Positions 1 to 10,911 of a stretch of DNA of 64,000 nucleotides are shown here, piece after piece. Source of the stretch: Klebsiella michiganensis (GTDB lineage Bacteria; Pseudomonadota; Gammaproteobacteria; Enterobacterales; Enterobacteriaceae); assembly GCF_002925905.1 (NCBI RefSeq), contig NZ_PRDB01000015.1, forward strand, positions 62,001-126,000, in the 5' to 3' direction. How positions within the stretch are numbered: the stretch's first letter is position 1; every line of letters begins with the position of its first letter. The position numbers were made by a program, and so were the translations under genes. The notes under the pieces are model-generated. The model did not search any database, was not told the DNA's origin, and was given only the letters and a program-made list of their open reading frames with translations.

Positions 1-674
1 CGATGCTCGTGCGCCTGCACCGAGAGGCGGGCGATAGCCTCCAGCTGGTTGAGGAATTCGATTTTCTGAAAAGTTGCCTGCATCGCGAAATAGAGCTGAG
101 CCACGCTGCTGGCGAGATCCAGCTCGATACCGGCGGTCTCCGCCTGGCGGGCGTTCTTTTCGCCAATCGCGGCGGCGACGCGGGCGCGGTCGGCGCCCCA
201 TAAATCGATATTCAGCGTCGCTCCGACGCCGACCGTGTTCAGCGTGTACCAGGGGCCGTTTTTATCCACCGGCAGGGAGAAGGAGTAGGGCCAGGTAAAC
301 TGTTTATTGGTCACCCGCAGGCGGTTTTGCGCCGCCACGGCGGTGGCCTGCACGCCCATTGCCGACTGCGCCAGCTCAACCGTGGACTGCGATTGCGAAA
401 TACGCAGCCGCGCCGCCTGCATGGTGGGGGAGTTCTGCAGCGCGCGATTAACCAGCATATTGAGCTGGGGATCCTGATAGCCTTCCCACCACCGCGCCGT
501 CGGCCAGCCGCTGTTCGCCAGGTGGATCACCTGCGCCAGCTCGGCCTGCTGCGGGTTGACCAGCGGTACCTGGCCAGGATCGTCCTGAATTAACGCGCAG
601 CCGGCTAATTGCGTGAGGGCGAAGGCAAGCGCCAGGGAGCGCCAGACGCGCGAAAGAGGAGTGGTTTTCGTCAT
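1..674 (-). CDS. mdtP: Outer membrane efflux lipoprotein (MdtP-like), truncated by window start
   Basis: Start codon at 672-674 (CAT on +); translation MTKTTPLSRVWRSLALAFALTQLAGCALIQDD... has a lipobox and OMF-type content; immediately downstream of FUSC and membrane fusion genes. Confidence 0.8.
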   Translation of the reverse strand, partial: MTKTTPLSRVWRSLALAFALTQLAGCALIQDDPGQVPLVNPQQAELAQVIHLANSGWPTARWWEGYQDPQLNMLVNRALQNSPTMQAARLRISQSQSTVELAQSAMGVQATAVAAQNRLRVTNKQFTWPYSFSLPVDKNGPWYTLNTVGVGATLNIDLWGADRARVAAAIGEKNARQAETAGIELDLASSVAQLYFAMQATFQKIEFLNQLEAIARLSVQAHEH

Positions 675-2608
675 GATCGGGTTGCCTGTCGCGGAATAAC
701 GGAAGACGCAAGCGGCCACGTGGGCAGCGCGGCCAGCGCATTGACCAGCGGCGCGCCGAACGGATTCGCCGGATCCGGCTGCTGCGCCTGAACGCGCTCA
801 ACGGTATTTTGCTGCGCATCGATATCGCTGGCGTAGGCTTCAAGCCGCCGGGCGCAGCGGGCTAAAAAGGTATCTTCCGGCGCGGCGTAGAGGCGATAGC
901 CTTCGCTGAGGCGCAGGATCTCCTCTGCCTGACGAAAGGTTGCCCGCGCCGGCCAGCTTTTGGCTTCCGGCCACGGGTGCGCATAGGTTCCCAGCGGCTC
1001 GGCGGCCACCCGGTTGATTAAGGTTTCGCTCTCGGTCAGCGCGGCAAACAGCGGTACCTGCTGAACCTCATCGTCGCGGGCGGCGAGGGTTTGCGCCAGC
1101 TGGCGATACAGCTGGGCCAGACGCGCTTTCAGCTGCGGCGCTTCGCTATCGGGCCATAAATAGAGATGAACAATGGAGGAAACCAGCACGCCGAGCAGGA
1201 TGCCGATAACCCGGTCGCGCAGCTCGGTAAGATTGCTGAGCGGACCAAACCAGCTCAGGAACGCCAGCGCGAAGGTAAAGCCTATCTGAATGCCGGCGTA
1301 GGCGATGCGCTCCGACCCCGCCGCAATCCACGCCGCCAGCGCGAAGACCGGTAGGGTCATCGCCAGCAGGCCGCTCAGCGAATCGGTCCAGGGCTGCACA
1401 AAGACGATCAGAAGCAGCGCAATCAGCGTGGCCAGCAGCGCGCCGCCGATGCGTAGCCACGTTTTCTGCATGGTGGCGCCCAGGCCCGGCTGGGCGACGA
1501 TCACGCAGCTCAGCATGATGGTGTGGATGCCCTGCCAGTCGGCGGCGGTGTAAAAAACGTAGCACAGCAGCGTCGCCAGCAGCGTTTTCAGGGCAAAGTG
1601 CAGATAGGCCGGATTGGACCACGCGTCCGGCAAAAGCAGCGGCGCTTTTTCCACTTCGCCCTGCGGCAGCGGGATGGTTTCGCCGCGCGCCAGCCGCGCC
1701 AGAACCTCGGCGATCTCCTGCAAAATGGCGCTGTTGGCGCCGTCGCGCGGGACAATCAGCGGCTGGACCTCCGCCGCCGCGGGCAGATTATCCGCCAGCG
1801 CGTTAAGCTGGCTGGCTATCCGCCGACGCGCATCGGGATGGTCGTCGCCCGGCTGGAGCAGCGCCGTCAAATGAGAGCAGCTCAGCGCGGCGGCCATCAG
1901 CGACTGCCAGGCCTGCGGGCTGGCGGCAATCTCCGGCGTGGCGCGCGCGGCCTGCTGATACAGGGACCGCAGTTGGTTAAACTGCCCGGCAATCTCGGTA
2001 ACGGTGGGCGGCGGCGTGCCATCGTCCGGCTGGCTCAGGCGCCGCGCCGTCTGGCGGAGCATCACCACCAGCCGGGCTTTGAACTGATAGCCGGGAAAGG
2101 CCTGCTGGAAACAGGCGTTGACCAGCAGGGTCACCAGAATCGCGGTGTTGATCGCCACCCATAGCCACAGCAGCAGGCGCACCAGAACTTCGCTCTGGCT
2201 GGTCATCGACGGGAAGGTCTGGGCGTAGATGACCGCCAGCGCCACCACGAAAAACGCCAGCCCGAGTTTGCCGAGCACCCGCATCAGGTAAATGGCGCAG
2301 AAGAACAGGATCACCGAGGCGACCAGGCGGATCAGCGGATAGTCATAGGTCCATTTGATAATCAGCAGCACGCCGCCCAGCGCGACGCTGACGGTCACCA
2401 CGAAAACCACGCTCACCAGTTTGATCATCAGGACGTTCGGCTGGCTGACGTAAAACACCACGATCAGCGCGACGGCGAGGAAGGGAATATGCAGCGTCAT
2501 AAACAGCACAATCAGCACCGCGCAGCTGAGCGTCAGGCGCAGGGTGTAGTTCGCCCGCCCCGGCGCATCGCGGAGTTCCCGGGTCAGAAAGGGCCACAAG
2601 CTCTGCAT
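671..2608 (-). CDS. mdtO: FUSC-family efflux inner membrane protein MdtO
   Basis: 645 aa ORF with two multi-TM blocks typical of FUSC/AaeB-like proteins; operon context. Confidence 0.85.
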   Translation of the reverse strand: MQSLWPFLTRELRDAPGRANYTLRLTLSCAVLIVLFMTLHIPFLAVALIVVFYVSQPNVLMIKLVSVVFVVTVSVALGGVLLIIKWTYDYPLIRLVASVILFFCAIYLMRVLGKLGLAFFVVALAVIYAQTFPSMTSQSEVLVRLLLWLWVAINTAILVTLLVNACFQQAFPGYQFKARLVVMLRQTARRLSQPDDGTPPPTVTEIAGQFNQLRSLYQQAARATPEIAASPQAWQSLMAAALSCSHLTALLQPGDDHPDARRRIASQLNALADNLPAAAEVQPLIVPRDGANSAILQEIAEVLARLARGETIPLPQGEVEKAPLLLPDAWSNPAYLHFALKTLLATLLCYVFYTAADWQGIHTIMLSCVIVAQPGLGATMQKTWLRIGGALLATLIALLLIVFVQPWTDSLSGLLAMTLPVFALAAWIAAGSERIAYAGIQIGFTFALAFLSWFGPLSNLTELRDRVIGILLGVLVSSIVHLYLWPDSEAPQLKARLAQLYRQLAQTLAARDDEVQQVPLFAALTESETLINRVAAEPLGTYAHPWPEAKSWPARATFRQAEEILRLSEGYRLYAAPEDTFLARCARRLEAYASDIDAQQNTVERVQAQQPDPANPFGAPLVNALAALPTWPLASSVIPRQATRS

Positions 2609-2617
2609 GCCGTCTCC

Positions 2618-3646
2618 TTATTGCGGCTGCAGAACGGCGCTGGCGGAGGCGCCCATACGAAACAGGTTCGGGTCGGGGTCTTTAACGGCGATTTTGACCG
2701 GGAAGCGCTGGGAGACGTGGACCCAGTTGATACTCTTCTGGATCACCGGCAGGCCTTCAATCACGCTGCCGCCGTCGGGCAGAACGCCGGTGCCGACCGA
2801 GTCGACCACGCCCTCGAAGGCGCGACTGTGGTTGGTCATCACGGTGATTCTGGCCGGAACGCCGGGCCGCACGTTTTTTAAATCGGTTTCGCGGAAGTTC
2901 GCCACCACGTACCAGTGGTCGTCATCAAGCAGGGTAAAGACCGGCTTCAGGGCCGAGGCGTACTGGCCGATCGTGGTTTTCAGCGCCACCACCACGCCGT
3001 TAAACGGCGCGCGGACTTCGGTAAATTCGAGGTGCAGCTCGGCCAGCGCAATTTGCGCGAGGATGCCCGCCCGCTGCGCCACCATGGCATCGACGCCGGT
3101 CACGGCGGCGGAAGCCTGTTTGGCCTGCAGCAGGGTGGCTTCCAGCTCGGCGCGCGCCGCTTTTTCTGCCGTTCGCGCCTGATCAAGATCCTCCTGGGAG
3201 GCAAACCCTTGCGGTACCAGCGGCTCAAGGCGAATGCGTGAAGAGGTGGTTTGTTTAACCAGCGCCTTAGCCCGTTCAACGGCGGCGCTGACCGACTGCG
3301 CGTTATATTCCTGCGCTTTAATCGTGCGCTGGGTCAGCACGATCTGCGCATCAAGCGTGGTCAGGCGGGCTTTTGCATCGTCGAGCATCGCCTGGTAGGG
3401 GCGCGGGTCGATGCGGAACAGCAGGTCGCCTTTTTTTACCCGCTGATTGTCGCGAATCGGCATTTCGACGATCCGCCCGCTCACTTCCGGCACCACGTCG
3501 ATGGTGTCGGCATACACATAGGCATCGTTGGTTTCCGGCGAGGTTTGCAGCTGCCAGATAACCAGAATCAGCGCCACGATAGCGGCGAGAACGAGCGCCA
3601 GCAGGGGCCATTTTTTGCGGATAACGCTTGAGCGGGATGAGGTCAT
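2618..3646 (-). CDS. mdtN: HlyD/EmrA-type membrane fusion protein MdtN
   Basis: 342 aa; N-terminal TM, biotinyl-lipoyl-like region (VVPEVSGRIVEMPIRDNQRVKKGDLLFRIDP). Confidence 0.87.
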   Translation of the reverse strand: MTSSRSSVIRKKWPLLALVLAAIVALILVIWQLQTSPETNDAYVYADTIDVVPEVSGRIVEMPIRDNQRVKKGDLLFRIDPRPYQAMLDDAKARLTTLDAQIVLTQRTIKAQEYNAQSVSAAVERAKALVKQTTSSRIRLEPLVPQGFASQEDLDQARTAEKAARAELEATLLQAKQASAAVTGVDAMVAQRAGILAQIALAELHLEFTEVRAPFNGVVVALKTTIGQYASALKPVFTLLDDDHWYVVANFRETDLKNVRPGVPARITVMTNHSRAFEGVVDSVGTGVLPDGGSVIEGLPVIQKSINWVHVSQRFPVKIAVKDPDPNLFRMGASASAVLQPQ

Positions 3647-3652
3647 AGGTAT

Positions 3653-3925
3653 CTAGTTTACGAAGAGCAGGAACCACAGAATCGTGGCGAACAGGAACAT
3701 CAACGCCAGATAGCTGAAGACCAGCGGAGAAAATCGCGACTGCCATCCTTTACGCACAATCAGGATATGGCAGGGAATAAGTAACAGCGCGGCGCCTGTT
3801 AAGCAGAAAAACCAGCCCGGGAATGCGGCGCCTAATACCGGAATCGCCGGGGATAATGAGCAGCCGGAGAGCGTAAATAGCAAGAATAAGAGCGTAGGGC
3901 GCGGCAGCTTTACAATGCGATTCAA
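3653..3925 (-). CDS. ytcA: Small membrane lipoprotein YtcA
   Basis: 90 aa with lipobox (LSGC) and two TMs, directly upstream of mdtN as in E. coli. Confidence 0.8.
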   Translation of the reverse strand: MNRIVKLPRPTLLFLLFTLSGCSLSPAIPVLGAAFPGWFFCLTGAALLLIPCHILIVRKGWQSRFSPLVFSYLALMFLFATILWFLLFVN

Positions 3926-4194
3926 GACTGAATACCTGAGTGCTCGGGTTAAGGTGAAATGAGTGTAATCTCCCTACCGGGGAAATAAAAGATAGATATA
4001 ACCGAAGCGTCTGTATTTCATCGATAAACAGAACATTTTCTTTGGATAACGAGTGCATAGAAAATCATTCATTCTGCATTAATGGCGTGAGGCCGCTGGA
4101 ATATAAATTTCGCCCGTCGCCGATAGTCAGCGGTTGTTGGCAGGGCTATGCTTAGAGCCAAAGCTAAAAAAATAGTCAGAACTGAGGCAATGTC

Positions 4195-4425
4195 ATGGAT
4201 AAAGAACTACTGGAAGCGGGCTATCGCGCCTATACCGGCGAGAAAATCGATGTCTACTTTAACACCGATATCTGTCAGCACTCGGGTAACTGCGTGCGCG
4301 GTAGCGCGAAGCTTTTCAACCTGAAACGCAAACCGTGGATCGTCCCGGATGAAGTGGACGTGGCCACGGTGGTTAAGGTTATTGATACCTGCCCGAGCGG
4401 CGCACTAAAGTATCGCCAAAAATAA
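4195..4425 (+). CDS. yjdI: YjdI family (4Fe-4S mono-cluster-like) protein
   Basis: 76 aa, Cys pattern CQHSGNC...CPSGAL; paired with yjdJ. Confidence 0.85.
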   Translation: MDKELLEAGYRAYTGEKIDVYFNTDICQHSGNCVRGSAKLFNLKRKPWIVPDEVDVATVVKVIDTCPSGALKYRQK

Positions 4426-4433
4426 GCGAGGAA

Positions 4434-4709
4434 ATGATGGAAATACTGGAAGGTCATAACAAGTTTTACGTCAATGACGCCGACGGGAAGCAGGTGGCGG
4501 AAATTGTTTTTGTACCCACGGGCGAGCACCTCAGCATTATTGAACACACCGACGTCGACCCCAGCCTGAAAGGTCAGGGGGTGGGAAAAAAACTGGTGGC
4601 GAAAGTAGTGGAAAAAATGCGCGGCGAGCAGCGCAAAATTATTCCGCTGTGCCCGTTTGCTAAACATGAATTTGATAATACTCGCGAGTACGACGATATT
4701 CGCGCCTGA
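4434..4709 (+). CDS. yjdJ: GNAT-fold N-acetyltransferase YjdJ
   Basis: 91 aa, motif [16 protein letters not shown]. Confidence 0.85.
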   Translation: MMEILEGHNKFYVNDADGKQVAEIVFVPTGEHLSIIEHTDVDPSLKGQGVGKKLVAKVVEKMRGEQRKIIPLCPFAKHEFDNTREYDDIRA

Positions 4710-4788
4710 ATAAATGCGCCAGCATGCTGGCGCAACAATTTGAGTCGAGAGCTGACGGCCGCGTATTGTAGCGCCTTCTATTATAAGC

Positions 4789-4823
4789 TAACCCTTTACC
4801 AGCCATATGGCAGGTAAAGGTTA
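4789..4823. repeat. Near-perfect inverted repeat between convergent yjdJ and fimH
   Basis: TAACCCTTTACC AGCCATATGGC AGGTAAAGGTTA; no clear U-tract. Confidence 0.6.
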
Positions 4824-4858
4824 TAAGCCATCGGCAGTCGGCGCGTTATGGCAAGAGA

Positions 4859-5767
4859 TTACTCATAGACAAATGTTACCCCAATAATCGATTGCACGTT
4901 GCCGGCGGTAATCGGGTCGCTGGTTCGCGCGTAGGTAGCGGTCAGACCCAGGTTCACCGGTGAGGTACTTACTTTACCCAGCGAGACGTTACGGTTGGCA
5001 GGGACCACGGTACCATTGCGCGTTATCTGTACGCCAATGCCCTGCGCTGGCGAGACGGAAGCAGTGTTGCGGAAAATGGAATTGCTCCTGTCCGCCGTTG
5101 TCCCCGTCAGGTAATAGGCGATATTTTGATTTTGTGCGCAGTAAATCGTGACGGGAACGGCCATGGTGCCCGGATAGTCTGGAAGCGTGACGCTGACATG
5201 TCGTGTTGACACGTCGCAACCGCCAGTGGGGACGACGACATTATTATTAGCGTAGATATTCCAGGTAAAATCCTTGGGGTTTCCGTCGCTGGCAACTTTA
5301 TGCATATTAAGTCTCGCTATGAGTTCGCCAGCATTAATCACGACGCCGCCCGCTGCGCCGGTTGCCGTAAGGTACATACGCAACGGTAACCCACGATAAT
5401 TATTGTCGGTAACGATATATATTGATGAACTACTGTTCAGCGGTAGTGGGTAACTATTTGTATTCCAATAAATGCTACCGGTAAACGCTGCCAATGCCCC
5501 ACCGAATGCAGTACCGTTGGTGAGATTAATGTAGTCAATAAGTTGGTTGCTAAAGTCGTCATTTCTACAAATTATTGAAGAGGATAAATCGACAACCAGG
5601 TTTTGCCCCACGCCAATAGAAGGCATCAGATTGACGTAAACATTCGCCGAGCCGGAGTCCATTGTTTGCCCGGTATCGGGAACTTGACAGGAGAATGCCG
5701 CGGCATCCAGCGACCAGCCCATCAGAAGCAGGGAAGTAAACAAAACGATAACTTTTTTCATTAACAC
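4859..5767 (-). CDS. fimH: Type 1 fimbrial tip adhesin FimH (divergent lectin domain)
   Basis: 302 aa; C-terminal pilin domain reads as FimH (VVPTGGCDVS...LPDYPG...AGNVQSIIGVTFVYE); last gene of fim operon. Confidence 0.88.
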   Translation of the reverse strand: MLMKKVIVLFTSLLLMGWSLDAAAFSCQVPDTGQTMDSGSANVYVNLMPSIGVGQNLVVDLSSSIICRNDDFSNQLIDYINLTNGTAFGGALAAFTGSIYWNTNSYPLPLNSSSSIYIVTDNNYRGLPLRMYLTATGAAGGVVINAGELIARLNMHKVASDGNPKDFTWNIYANNNVVVPTGGCDVSTRHVSVTLPDYPGTMAVPVTIYCAQNQNIAYYLTGTTADRSNSIFRNTASVSPAQGIGVQITRNGTVVPANRNVSLGKVSTSPVNLGLTATYARTSDPITAGNVQSIIGVTFVYE

Positions 5768-5778
5768 ATTCTCCTGGC

Positions 5779-6285
5779 TCAGGCGTAGGTATAGGTGACG
5801 CTAATCACCGCCTGAATAGTTCCTTGCGTCGCACCGCCGTTGACGGTCAAGGCCCTGACCTTCAGAGGAAAGCGGGTTGATTGCGTCGCCGTATCTACCT
5901 GTACCGTTTTTGTGGCGCCGGTATTCAGCGTGTTTCCACCCTCATCCTGCAGCTCAAGCTGGATATTGCCGGCGGTACCCTGGTTTTTGTAATAGCCGGT
6001 GGCATCCGCCGTACCGCTGAAGCTGGCGGTGACCCGCGACGTGCCGGCGGGGCAGTTGCTTAAATTAAGAGCGGTGCTTTGCCAGGACGACGCGGACCCT
6101 GCTGATTTCAGACTGAAGGTATTGAGTTCCCCCAGCTCGACGCTGGCATTGGTCGTTGAAACCGTGCACGGTTTAGCCACCACCTTGCCGGAAACGGTAA
6201 TGGTGAGGTCGGCGGCCTGTAGCGCCGGGGAAGATGCGGCCAGCATTATTGCCAGAAGCCACCTGGTATGAATCCATTTCATCAA
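5779..6285 (-). CDS. fimG: Minor type 1 fimbrial subunit FimG
   Basis: 168 aa pilin with signal peptide and C-terminal beta-zipper; position before fimH. Confidence 0.82.
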   Translation of the reverse strand: MMKWIHTRWLLAIMLAASSPALQAADLTITVSGKVVAKPCTVSTTNASVELGELNTFSLKSAGSASSWQSTALNLSNCPAGTSRVTASFSGTADATGYYKNQGTAGNIQLELQDEGGNTLNTGATKTVQVDTATQSTRFPLKVRALTVNGGATQGTIQAVISVTYTYA

Positions 6286-6294
6286 AGCCTCCGG

Positions 6295-6828
6295 TTACTG
6301 AAATTCAAGCGTGAATGTTGCGGTTGTATTAACGTGTCCGGCGGTGACCGGCACTCGGGTGGCCATCAGCCGGGCGTAAAAGTTCAGCGTGTTGGTCTGC
6401 CCGGGGGTCAGCGTGGTCCAGGGGATCGCTGACGATGCGGCATTGAGCGGCAGCGCCGTCTGCTGCGTGCCAAGGATCTGCACGCCCATCCCCGCCGCCG
6501 CTGAGGCGCCGCCGTCGAGCTGTAGCAGGTCGGTATTGATGCTGTCGGCAACGCCAACAAAGCCGACCTTCACCGCGGTGACCGCGCTGCCGCAGGGCGA
6601 CAGCACGATACGAAACGGCACCAGCGGCGTGGTCGCCCCAACCGCATGAAACTGCTTCGCGGCGTTATCCATCAGGTCGACGGTAAAATCTTTCGACTCA
6701 CCCGCCACGGCGCAGGCGTTATCCCGAACGTAGCCGCTGATGGTGATGGTGCTGTCCGCCGCGCAGGCGTTGGCAACCACCAGCGACAGAAGGGCTCCGA
6801 GGAGATAAAAAGGTGTTTTCATCATCAT
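6295..6828 (-). CDS. fimF: Minor type 1 fimbrial subunit FimF
   Basis: 177 aa pilin with signal peptide; operon position. Confidence 0.82.
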   Translation of the reverse strand: MMMKTPFYLLGALLSLVVANACAADSTITISGYVRDNACAVAGESKDFTVDLMDNAAKQFHAVGATTPLVPFRIVLSPCGSAVTAVKVGFVGVADSINTDLLQLDGGASAAAGMGVQILGTQQTALPLNAASSAIPWTTLTPGQTNTLNFYARLMATRVPVTAGHVNTTATFTLEFQ

Positions 6829-6835
6829 GACTTCC

Positions 6836-9481
6836 TTAGCGGCAGACTGCCGACAGCTGGCTCAATGCCTGGTTCTTACTTTCCGGCGGCAGGCTGTAGT
6901 CAGCCTCGCAGCTGGCGTTCGGACCTTCACCCCATTTCGCCAGGACTTTGCCCTCCAGGGGCATCCCGCTTAGGTAGACCTGGCCGTTATCGGCGACGAT
7001 GCTGCTGCCCTGGCGACCAACCGGGGTGACCAGTGCGCCGAAGGGAACCGGCTTACCGTTGTAGATGAGCGACATCAGCAGCTTGAGCCCGACGTGGGCC
7101 TTAAACTCCGCGCGGACAATCGCGCCGTGGGTCGGCACCACGCTGGCCACCGCATCGTCCAGATCGACGTTATCGGCCAGGCTGTTGGTGTCCAGCGCCA
7201 CCCGGTTTTCCCGGTATTCGGTGGCGTAGGGCAGCACGGCGTAGCCGCGCCAGTCGGTCTGAACCCCGGTCTGGTTTTCCACTTTGACGTTGTCTGCGCC
7301 GGGGGCTTTGATCAGCACCACCGTGTCGTTCATCGGCTGGCTCAGGGTGACGCCGTCGGCGTGGGCCAGCACGCCGCCGCTCAGGCCGTAGTACAGCTGT
7401 TTGATGCCGTCGCTGCGGCTGTAGCCGACGTTGGCGTTGCCGTAGCCGCCGCGGTAGTTCAGCGCCGCGTAGCCGGTACCGCCGCTGTTACCCTCACCGC
7501 CGCCGGCGTAGCCGGTCTGCATGCTGTAGCTCAGGTTGTTGCCCTCCAGCAGCGTGCCGTACAGCCCGGCAAGGCTGGTGGTTCTGCCGTTCAGATCGTT
7601 GGACATGCTGGCGCTGGCGCTGGCGTGGCGCCAGGCCGATTTGCTGTCGGAACGCAGCCAGTGGCTGAATGGAATATTGACGTTGACCGCCAGCATCTGG
7701 TCGCGCCCCTGCTGCCAGGCGTTTTTGGTCAGGCTGTAGCTGAGCGTCCAGTTGATATCGTTGACGGCGGCGTTGAGTCCTGCCTGGAGCTGCTGATCGG
7801 CCTTGCCGGTGCCCCAGTAGGTCTGGTGGCTGCCGTTCAGGTAGAGGGTCGTAGTACGCCCCAGCTGTTGGGTGATGCTGGCCTGTACTTTGCCGCGCTT
7901 GTTGTAAGCGAGGTTGTAGTAGTCGGTGAATTTAGGCTTCACTTCAATCACCCCGTCCTGGGTCGCGACGTTGTAGCCGCTCATCCGGCTGTAGGTGGTA
8001 TCGGCGAAGCTGAAGTAGCCGCGGGTGGAGTAGCGGTAGCCCACCAGCTGAATGTTGGTGCCGGTATCCGTCAGCGACTTGTTATAGAGGAAGCGCACCG
8101 ACTGCCCCTGACGATCGCTGTCATCGGGCAGGGTGGCGTTGGCCTGGGTGACATCCAGCGACAGCGCCCCCAGCTTGCCCATGTTTTTCCCCACGCCGAG
8201 GTTAAAGGCATTGTAGCGGTTAGCCAGCTGGGTGCCGCCGTACAGCGTCCAGCCCGCCGGGAGGCCGTGCAGCAGGGTACCCTGGAAAAATTTCGGCTCT
8301 TCCTGCTGATTGCTGCCGCTGCGGTACTCGCCGGCGGTAGCGGCATAGCGGGTATGGCCCTCGCGCTGGAGCACCGGAACGGACGAGTAAGGGACAGAGA
8401 AGACCTGGCTGCTGCCGTCGGCCTCTTTGATGGTCACCTGCAGGTCGCCGCCGTTGCCTGCGGCGTAGAGATCGTTGATGGTAAACGGGCCGGGCGGCAC
8501 CGTGCTCTGGTAGATTTCATAGCCGTTCTGTTTGACCGATACCTGAGCCGTGCCGCGGGCAATCCCGTGAATGACCGGGGCGAAACCCTTCTGGCTGTCC
8601 GGCAGCATATTGTCGTCGGAAGCTAGCTGCGCGCCGCGGAAGTTGATGCCGTCAAAGACGTCGCCGTTGGTGTAGCTGTCGCCGAGGGTCAGACGCGAGC
8701 GTAACGGCGTGATATCCCTCTCCAGCCAGGTATTAATGTGCTGCCATTGATTTTCGTTGTTTGCGGCACCGCTGCTGTAGCTCCAGGTGGTATTGTCGCG
8801 CAGGCGCCAGGCGCCGAGATTCAGCCCGCTCTGCAGGTTCAGGTACGCGTAGTTGCTGCTGCCGCCGACATTGTTGTGAACGTTGTTGCCGGTGAAGTTG
8901 TAGTTCAGCAGCAGCGCATTGATGCCATCATCCCACAGCTCTGGGGGAATGCTACCGCGGGCGCGGTTGCCCATAAATGCTTGAGGAATGGTGAGGTAAA
9001 GGCGTTGTTGAGCCACATCGAAACGGATAGTGATATCTTCTATCATCTCAATTAATGGGACGCAGCTATCCGCGGGCAGCTCTTTTAGTCCTGCAACTGA
9101 AGCGGTGCTGACGCCCATGCTGGCCAGCTGCCCGCGGGTAAGGCAGGGCAGTAATCCTTTGTCTTTATCTCCGGCATTGAAGGTGACGTCACGGGTGGTC
9201 ATGTAACCGTCATTGAGATAGATATCCACACGGTAGGTTCCCGGCGGTATCTCTTGTCCATTTTCAAAACCGGACAGATCCGCTACGGCTGTAGGATCGT
9301 CTGACAGGAACCGCGGATTGAAATAAAACTCAGCCTGCGCAGAAAAAGTCTGTGAGGTGAGTAAAACAAAAAGGGGAATCCTGGCCAGGATGCGTGTTGG
9401 GCGCAGGTGGTTGCGTCGAATGCACTGTGAGCCTAAATAATAAAGTCCATATTTCAAATATGACATAGTCCCTCCGGTCAA
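6836..9481 (-). CDS. fimD: Outer membrane usher FimD
   Basis: 881 aa; [11 protein letters not shown]..., usher plug and barrel motifs, C-terminal Cys pair. Confidence 0.93.
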   Translation of the reverse strand: MTGGTMSYLKYGLYYLGSQCIRRNHLRPTRILARIPLFVLLTSQTFSAQAEFYFNPRFLSDDPTAVADLSGFENGQEIPPGTYRVDIYLNDGYMTTRDVTFNAGDKDKGLLPCLTRGQLASMGVSTASVAGLKELPADSCVPLIEMIEDITIRFDVAQQRLYLTIPQAFMGNRARGSIPPELWDDGINALLLNYNFTGNNVHNNVGGSSNYAYLNLQSGLNLGAWRLRDNTTWSYSSGAANNENQWQHINTWLERDITPLRSRLTLGDSYTNGDVFDGINFRGAQLASDDNMLPDSQKGFAPVIHGIARGTAQVSVKQNGYEIYQSTVPPGPFTINDLYAAGNGGDLQVTIKEADGSSQVFSVPYSSVPVLQREGHTRYAATAGEYRSGSNQQEEPKFFQGTLLHGLPAGWTLYGGTQLANRYNAFNLGVGKNMGKLGALSLDVTQANATLPDDSDRQGQSVRFLYNKSLTDTGTNIQLVGYRYSTRGYFSFADTTYSRMSGYNVATQDGVIEVKPKFTDYYNLAYNKRGKVQASITQQLGRTTTLYLNGSHQTYWGTGKADQQLQAGLNAAVNDINWTLSYSLTKNAWQQGRDQMLAVNVNIPFSHWLRSDSKSAWRHASASASMSNDLNGRTTSLAGLYGTLLEGNNLSYSMQTGYAGGGEGNSGGTGYAALNYRGGYGNANVGYSRSDGIKQLYYGLSGGVLAHADGVTLSQPMNDTVVLIKAPGADNVKVENQTGVQTDWRGYAVLPYATEYRENRVALDTNSLADNVDLDDAVASVVPTHGAIVRAEFKAHVGLKLLMSLIYNGKPVPFGALVTPVGRQGSSIVADNGQVYLSGMPLEGKVLAKWGEGPNASCEADYSLPPESKNQALSQLSAVCR

Positions 9482-9539
9482 AAATTACCGGCTGTCAGTT
9501 CTTTTTATTTCAAGCGGTAGCGTTCACTATCGCCTTAAG

Positions 9540-10265
9540 TTATTGTGTTTTGCCCTTCATTTTCGGGGTCAGTGCGCCATAATCATTAATCGTCCGATAG
9601 GTAATTTCGCTACCAGCATCTGACGGTAATTTGACGGAAGTTTCTCCCAAAGGCGGAACCAGCGCATTTTCCAGCACGTGTTTTCCGGCGTTGAGCTCGG
9701 TGACCGTCTGGTAGTAGGGCGTCGGATTGCTCAGCGTGAGCATATTTCCATTACGACGAAATATTAATTTTTCGGCAGCCTGATCTGGCGATAGGGCCAG
9801 GTTTGCCGGGCGATAATAGAGCTTGATACGGCTGATAATCGCCAGCTGTAGGGTATTATCATTAAGCTTTGATTTATCCATTGAAGGAATAGCTTTAACG
9901 TTAATCCAGAACAGCGTTTCCCGATCCTGCGGTAATTGGTTGTTAGTGGCATCGATAATTCGCAGAGTATTTTCTTTTTTCCCCTGCATCGAAAATAGTG
10001 GTGGAGTAATGACAAAACGACCGTCTTTGCCGCCATCATTATTCTCTATCCACGATTGAATCAAATAGGCGCTTTTCTCGTCATTATTAGTAACGGCTAA
10101 CTGGACCTGCTTGAGGTCGGACGGATAAACAACTCGTGTTGCCCCCAGAGCCACACCTGCTTCAGCGGAGAAGGTAAAGCCTGCCAGGACGGTCATCATC
10201 GCGCCAGCCAGCAGGCTACGTGTCATTTTCAGCGTATTTTTCACATATCTTCCTTGTGTATTCAC
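9540..10265 (-). CDS. fimC: Periplasmic fimbrial chaperone FimC
   Basis: 241 aa; PapD-type motifs (GVALGATRVVYPSDLKQ..., LSNPTPYYQTV, YRTINDYGA). Confidence 0.93.
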   Translation of the reverse strand: MNTQGRYVKNTLKMTRSLLAGAMMTVLAGFTFSAEAGVALGATRVVYPSDLKQVQLAVTNNDEKSAYLIQSWIENNDGGKDGRFVITPPLFSMQGKKENTLRIIDATNNQLPQDRETLFWINVKAIPSMDKSKLNDNTLQLAIISRIKLYYRPANLALSPDQAAEKLIFRRNGNMLTLSNPTPYYQTVTELNAGKHVLENALVPPLGETSVKLPSDAGSEITYRTINDYGALTPKMKGKTQ

Positions 10266-10299
10266 CGTTATTTCCCTTATCGGTAGGCCGGCTGGCTAA

Positions 10300-10839
10300 T
10301 TATTGATAGGTTAAAGAGAACGAGGCCTGCGCATTTGCGACGCCCCCAGTGACCTGTTTTCCTGTGGCCCGATACTTCGCTACGAAATGGAGAGTGGTAG
10401 GGCCGGTATAAATTTGCATCCATCTTCTGGGAGGCTGGTTAAGCGGTATAAGACTGTTATCTTTGTCAAAGAGGGCGATACCTATACCCGTAGCAATACC
10501 CGGACCCTCGCCAACCGAGAGTACGTCCGGATTCTTACCGTCCGCGACGCCGGTGAACGCCACGCCAACATGCTGGCTAACGGCGGTATTACACTCCTGC
10601 AGATGAATATCGAAAGGTACTGAGATGGCATCCTCGCCGGTTGCATGAAATCGGTTACTGGCAATCTGCCCCATAGTGACAACCATCTGCCGATCCCCGG
10701 CTTCCACCCGGCAGGATTCAGCGATAATTTCGCCCTGAAAACGCATATTTCCACCAGGTAAAGTGACGTTCCATCGATTACCCGCCAGGGCGAGTGTCGG
10801 TAGCAGAAAAATGAACAAACCTGATCTCATTTTATGCAT
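10300..10839 (-). CDS. fimI: Fimbrin-like protein FimI
   Basis: 179 aa pilin family; between fimA and fimC. Confidence 0.85.
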   Translation of the reverse strand: MHKMRSGLFIFLLPTLALAGNRWNVTLPGGNMRFQGEIIAESCRVEAGDRQMVVTMGQIASNRFHATGEDAISVPFDIHLQECNTAVSQHVGVAFTGVADGKNPDVLSVGEGPGIATGIGIALFDKDNSLIPLNQPPRRWMQIYTGPTTLHFVAKYRATGKQVTGGVANAQASFSLTYQ

Positions 10840-10911
10840 CGTGATCGCTCCAGTTGTTTAGTGAAAAACGGGCCATCCCTGGCCCGAATTGCTTCCCTGC
10901 AAACAAATGGA

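Noticed and set aside
7094-8626. 510-aa plus-strand ORF opposite fimD
   Set aside because: Antisense to the well-supported usher; low-complexity His/Val/Ala/Gly-rich translation typical of a GC-rich antisense frame.
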